DNA of 64,000 nt, taken from NCBI GenBank assembly GCA_035222895.1, contig JAVYIG010000888.1:124001-188000 (forward strand), written 5' to 3'. The stretch's first letter is position 1. The number at the start of each line of letters is the position of its first letter. Below are positions 61,974-64,000 of this stretch, piece by piece. The notes beneath the pieces are model-generated. The model was not told the DNA's origin and did not search any database. It was given only the letters and a program-made list of their open reading frames with translations. Position numbers and translations under genes: made by a program. The DNA comes from Strongylocentrotus droebachiensis (Eukaryota > Echinodermata > Echinoidea > Camarodonta > Strongylocentrotidae).

Positions 61974-62308
61974 AAATAATAACAAAAATAATGATAATAA
62001 TAATGATAAACCTAAAGAATAGAATAATTTTTATTTGGGAATACTATTTCGGCTAATTATAGTTGCAATCAACTCTACCCACCCTCCCTTTATTATGCCG
62101 CCATAAAAATCTGTACATTTTATTAAACACTGTGTTCTTCTATATGTAAATATCAGATTTTGTGTTTACCTTCTGTTGAAGATACGCCTGATATGAGAAG
62201 TGTCGAATGCAAAATCAATCCATAAAACCAGTAGCAGCAGAGGTCCTTTTGCGTGAGGGAAAATGGCAATACACTTTTGAAAAATAACGATATGTAAGTC
62301 GAAGACAT
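52332..62308 (-). CDS. Secreted or membrane multi-EGF protein, nine exons, 3' end not found
   Basis: Exon 1 (62170-62308) starts at an ATG and encodes a 46-residue leader with a hydrophobic segment ([16 protein letters not shown]), a likely signal peptide. Eight EGF exons follow: 61072-61185, 59473-59586, 58648-58767, 56771-56884, 55840-55953, 54814-54927, 53301-53414 and 52332-52445. All are phase 1-1, 114 bp (one 120), each coding one six-cysteine EGF repeat of the form D-[IV]-[DN]-[DE]-C...C-x-C...G-x-x-C. Several start DVDEC/DVNEC, a calcium-binding type. The array resembles Notch- and fibropellin-type extracellular proteins. Downstream exons should lie further left, but the Kolobok element begins 635 bp after the last exon and no minus-strand EGF exon is seen before the window's other genes. 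Either the gene continues across the element or it is cut here. Confidence 0.85.
53740..53833. repeat. CT/CTTT-rich microsatellite
   Basis: A long pyrimidine run (CT)n with CTTT interruptions, preceded by a C run, in the intron between the EGF exons at 54814 and 53301. Open frames here are low complexity. Confidence 0.9.
55677..55694. repeat. (TA)n microsatellite
   Basis: Short alternating TA run within an EGF-gene intron. Confidence 0.8.
56011..56365 (+). mobile_element. tRNA-derived SINE with LINE-like tail
   Basis: The head GAGGTGTGGTACTCGAGTGG holds the A-box and GGTTCGAGTCC the B-box. The core CACCCAGGTGCTAAATGGG follows. The tail AAAGCGCTTTATAAGAAAAG ends in TTATTATT. Similar GCGCTATATAA/TTATT tails occur at about 56698 and 28180, suggesting a shared LINE partner. 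Confidence 0.75.
57564..58421. mobile_element. Foldback/mariner-like non-autonomous element
   Basis: The ends ACAGTGCGTCCCAGAAAAAA and its inverse TTTTTTCTGGGACGCACTGT mark an 858-bp element whose two halves are imperfect inverted repeats through to the centre (TTAACTCCGTTTCGTTGACA pairs around 57960 and 58013). No ORF. CAGTGCGTCCC-type ends recall Tc1/mariner elements, but a clean TA duplication is not visible on both sides. Confidence 0.7.
59643..60285 (+). mobile_element. 3' end of a non-LTR retrotransposon (first)
   Basis: 59643-59882 is open to TGA and reads [20 protein letters not shown]..., a pattern typical of the very C-terminus of non-LTR reverse transcriptase polyproteins. It is followed by a ~400-bp 3' UTR ending in GAATTGAATTGAATTTGAATTG, a short-repeat LINE tail. 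It is 5' truncated and lies on the opposite strand to the host EGF gene. Confidence 0.65.
60357..60422. repeat. (GT)n-(GA)n compound microsatellite
   Basis: A GT run followed by a GA run. Antisense open frames here are Thr-His and Ser-Leu repeats of low complexity. Confidence 0.9.
60512..60700 (+). mobile_element. 3' end of a non-LTR retrotransposon (second)
   Basis: 60512-60619 reads [20 protein letters not shown] then [15 protein letters not shown] and stop. This is the well-known C-terminal signature of CR1/L2/jockey-type reverse transcriptase proteins. A short 3' UTR (GTGGCGCAATACAAATGCTG) and an ATC repeat follow. Heavily 5' truncated. Confidence 0.8.
61822..62010. repeat. Trinucleotide-rich microsatellite (ACT/AAT/GTA)
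   Basis: A mixed run of ACT, AGT and AAT trinucleotides between the signal-peptide exon and the first EGF exon. The hydrophobic open frame across it is an artefact of the repeat. Confidence 0.9.
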
Positions 62309-64000
62309 CGAAATTGCAAAATGTAATAATTATGATTGCTTCAGATGTTCTTTATCTGTGACAGAGAAATAAATGCATTTTCGTGATTTATAATTTGATT
62401 CGACATTTTAGACTTTAAAAATGACAGCCACTATACCATGATAAGGTATCAAATCATTTTCAACCATTTTAATCGTTGCAATAATAGTATTTCTTGTAAA
62501 CTTTACATTAGAGGTGACGTGGCCTAGTTGATAAATCAACGGACTGTGAATCACAATGGTTCACAGTTCGAGTCCCGCCGCGTCACTAATGTCCTTTGGC
62601 AAGACATCAATCTATATTTGCCACTCTCTACCCAGGTGTTAAATGGGTACCTGTAGGAAGGAATTCCTTGAACGCTGCGAGTACCAAAATCGGTAGCCTA
62701 ACAGAGCCGGAGTAATATTGAAACGCCTTGAGCACCTTGCGTGATGGATATCCACGGTATAAAAAATATCCAATATTATTATTAAATCATGTATTATACC
62801 GGTCTTCAAATGAGGTGAACTGGAGTAAAGTAGGGACTCTAGGAAACTTTGTATGCAAGCTTCTCTCTGAACAGATACGATCCATTATCATATGTTATTA
62901 TTCGTGATAAGAACTAATACAAACAGTTCTGTATCATTGTAGTAAAATCATAAGTTCTATGTCAAAAACATTTTTCTTTCATTTTGTTCTCGTTTAAAAA
63001 TAGTTTTCTCCCATTTCCCCTGAGTTTTACACTTCCATGGAGCGTGCCAGTCACTCAGTAACCATTTATTCTTCTGGGTAGAGAAAATCAAAGTAGATAA
63101 AATGCCTAGCTGAAAGCCCTGAAAGACGTAATCTTCGGTGCCAGAGTTCAAACCTCCTGATCTCATTGAATGCGACTCTCCTATGCAGAGAGACGCAACC
63201 ACATCAGTTATTTCTATAGACAAAATAATGTCAAATACACACGACGCGTTATTTTGCCTGACGTAGGGTTGTGTCACTACTATGCCAACTCTGGCTCGCC
63301 GTGTGAGAGTGGCATCATACAAAACAACACCGTTGCGTTGGATTACTGGCGTATGAGCCAATTTTTATCACGTCCTTAATTGACGCAGGTATTAACGCAA
63401 TCGAAATGATGCCTCGTATGCATCAGGCATAAGGTAGATCTTCTCTCTTATCCTTGGTCCAGATTTTGTATTGTTAAATACCAAAATGTGGTATAAACTC
63501 ATCAACAGTATAAACCACAAGATTACGTTTGAAAATACAATTACTGATTTGTATGAAATGACAAAATAAAAACATGTTACCATTATTCTTGCTGCTTCGG
63601 AAAACTTGACAATTGCTGTTTCCTGCTCGCTGGCCAGTCGCCCAAAGTGACTTAGTGACCAGTATTCCAAGCACTTCCAAGGTCATTCGGAGCGTTTTTC
63701 GTCCAATGAGAAACGCATCAGAATAATTGGGAATGGAAGTGCTCTTTCATGATGAGTACCTATACGGACTACTCGACGCGCGTCACCAAAGTTGAAAGGC
63801 TCTGCACGCAATTCGGACAGCCGATCGAGAAATCAATTAAATTGTATTAACTTGGCTCAACCTGTCTATAAAGCAAGTATCCTTCAATCTAGCATACTAT
63901 CCTTGAAAATTTAAAGAAAAATAGTTAACATGGAGTACAGAAAATGGTAATGTGAATCCTGCCTGCATCCGGTAAAAATACGCCTTGTCTTTAATATGTT
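62309..64000. other. Upstream flank of the EGF gene
   Basis: Apart from the SINE at 62511-62785, nothing is recognised. A 134-codon minus-strand frame (62957-63361) has no family resemblance. The promoter of the EGF gene should be in this interval but no clear core elements were identified. Confidence 0.4.
62511..62785 (+). mobile_element. tRNA-derived SINE
   Basis: The A-box lies in GGCCTAGTTGATAAATCAAC and the B-box in GTTCGAGTCCC. The core reads CACTCTCTACCCAGGTGTTA and AATGGGTACC. The tail ends TATTATTATT. Same family as the copies at 56011 and 51715. Confidence 0.8.

Noticed and set aside
61811..62056. Ile-rich 81-codon frame that looks like a membrane segment
   Set aside because: Trinucleotide microsatellite; no start context or conservation.
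62957..63361. 134-codon minus-strand frame upstream of the EGF gene
   Set aside because: No recognisable domain, no splice link to the signal-peptide exon, plausible by chance.

Overview
The window is animal nuclear DNA. Genes are split into many short exons with GT/AG introns. The sequence is AT-rich and crowded with DNA transposons, SINEs and LINE 3' ends. A multi-EGF gene built from 114-bp exons, a phospholipase-B1-like gene, a Kolobok/THAP transposase and a P2X7-type ballast-domain gene point to a marine invertebrate deuterostome, most likely an echinoderm. The species cannot be fixed from this window. All exon models below were read by eye from splice signals and reading-frame continuity.

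Layout. Bases 1-4246 hold head-to-tail copies of a ~1.14-kb Helitron-like repeat. A seven-exon plus-strand gene of the SAMD3-like family follows (4483-9031), then a 67-bp minisatellite inside a block rich in TTGGGCAA motifs (10317-11435). A plus-strand phospholipase B1-like gene (GDSL lipase) occupies 11781-19124, with a decayed duplicate exon and several MITEs in its introns. From 19.2 to 26.6 kb the sequence is mostly repeats: an 18-bp motif found 11 times, nested foldback MITEs, a 28-bp micro-insertion with an 8-bp target duplication, a broken EGF exon and a TTAA-flanked MITE.

The centrepiece is 27035-51697: a 24.7-kb palindromic DNA transposon flanked by TTAA on both sides. Its two arms are each about 11.5 kb. 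They matched wherever I compared them, and the only difference noted was homopolymer length. They enclose a 1.68-kb unique loop. The loop holds the promoter and the THAP-domain first exon of a Kolobok-type transposase. Exons 2-10 lie in the right arm and join in frame to a 916-residue protein with the DGRSDSPGH and TDRH motifs. The left arm carries the same exons 2-10 without the THAP exon. Each arm also carries an intact three-exon gene encoding an acidic N-terminus plus a P2X7 C-terminal (ballast) zinc domain, convergent with the transposase. At the loop/left-arm junction there is a second transposon end (TTAA-GGTGAATT). I infer that an ordinary ~13.2-kb element was converted to a palindrome by inverted duplication with a breakpoint in intron 1, and then moved as one unit using two copies of its right end.

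Right of the element, 52332-62308 is a minus-strand gene with a signal-peptide exon and eight EGF exons. Its introns contain SINEs, a foldback element, two LINE 3' ends and microsatellites. The relic EGF exon left of the transposon points the opposite way, so the locus may have been rearranged around the element.
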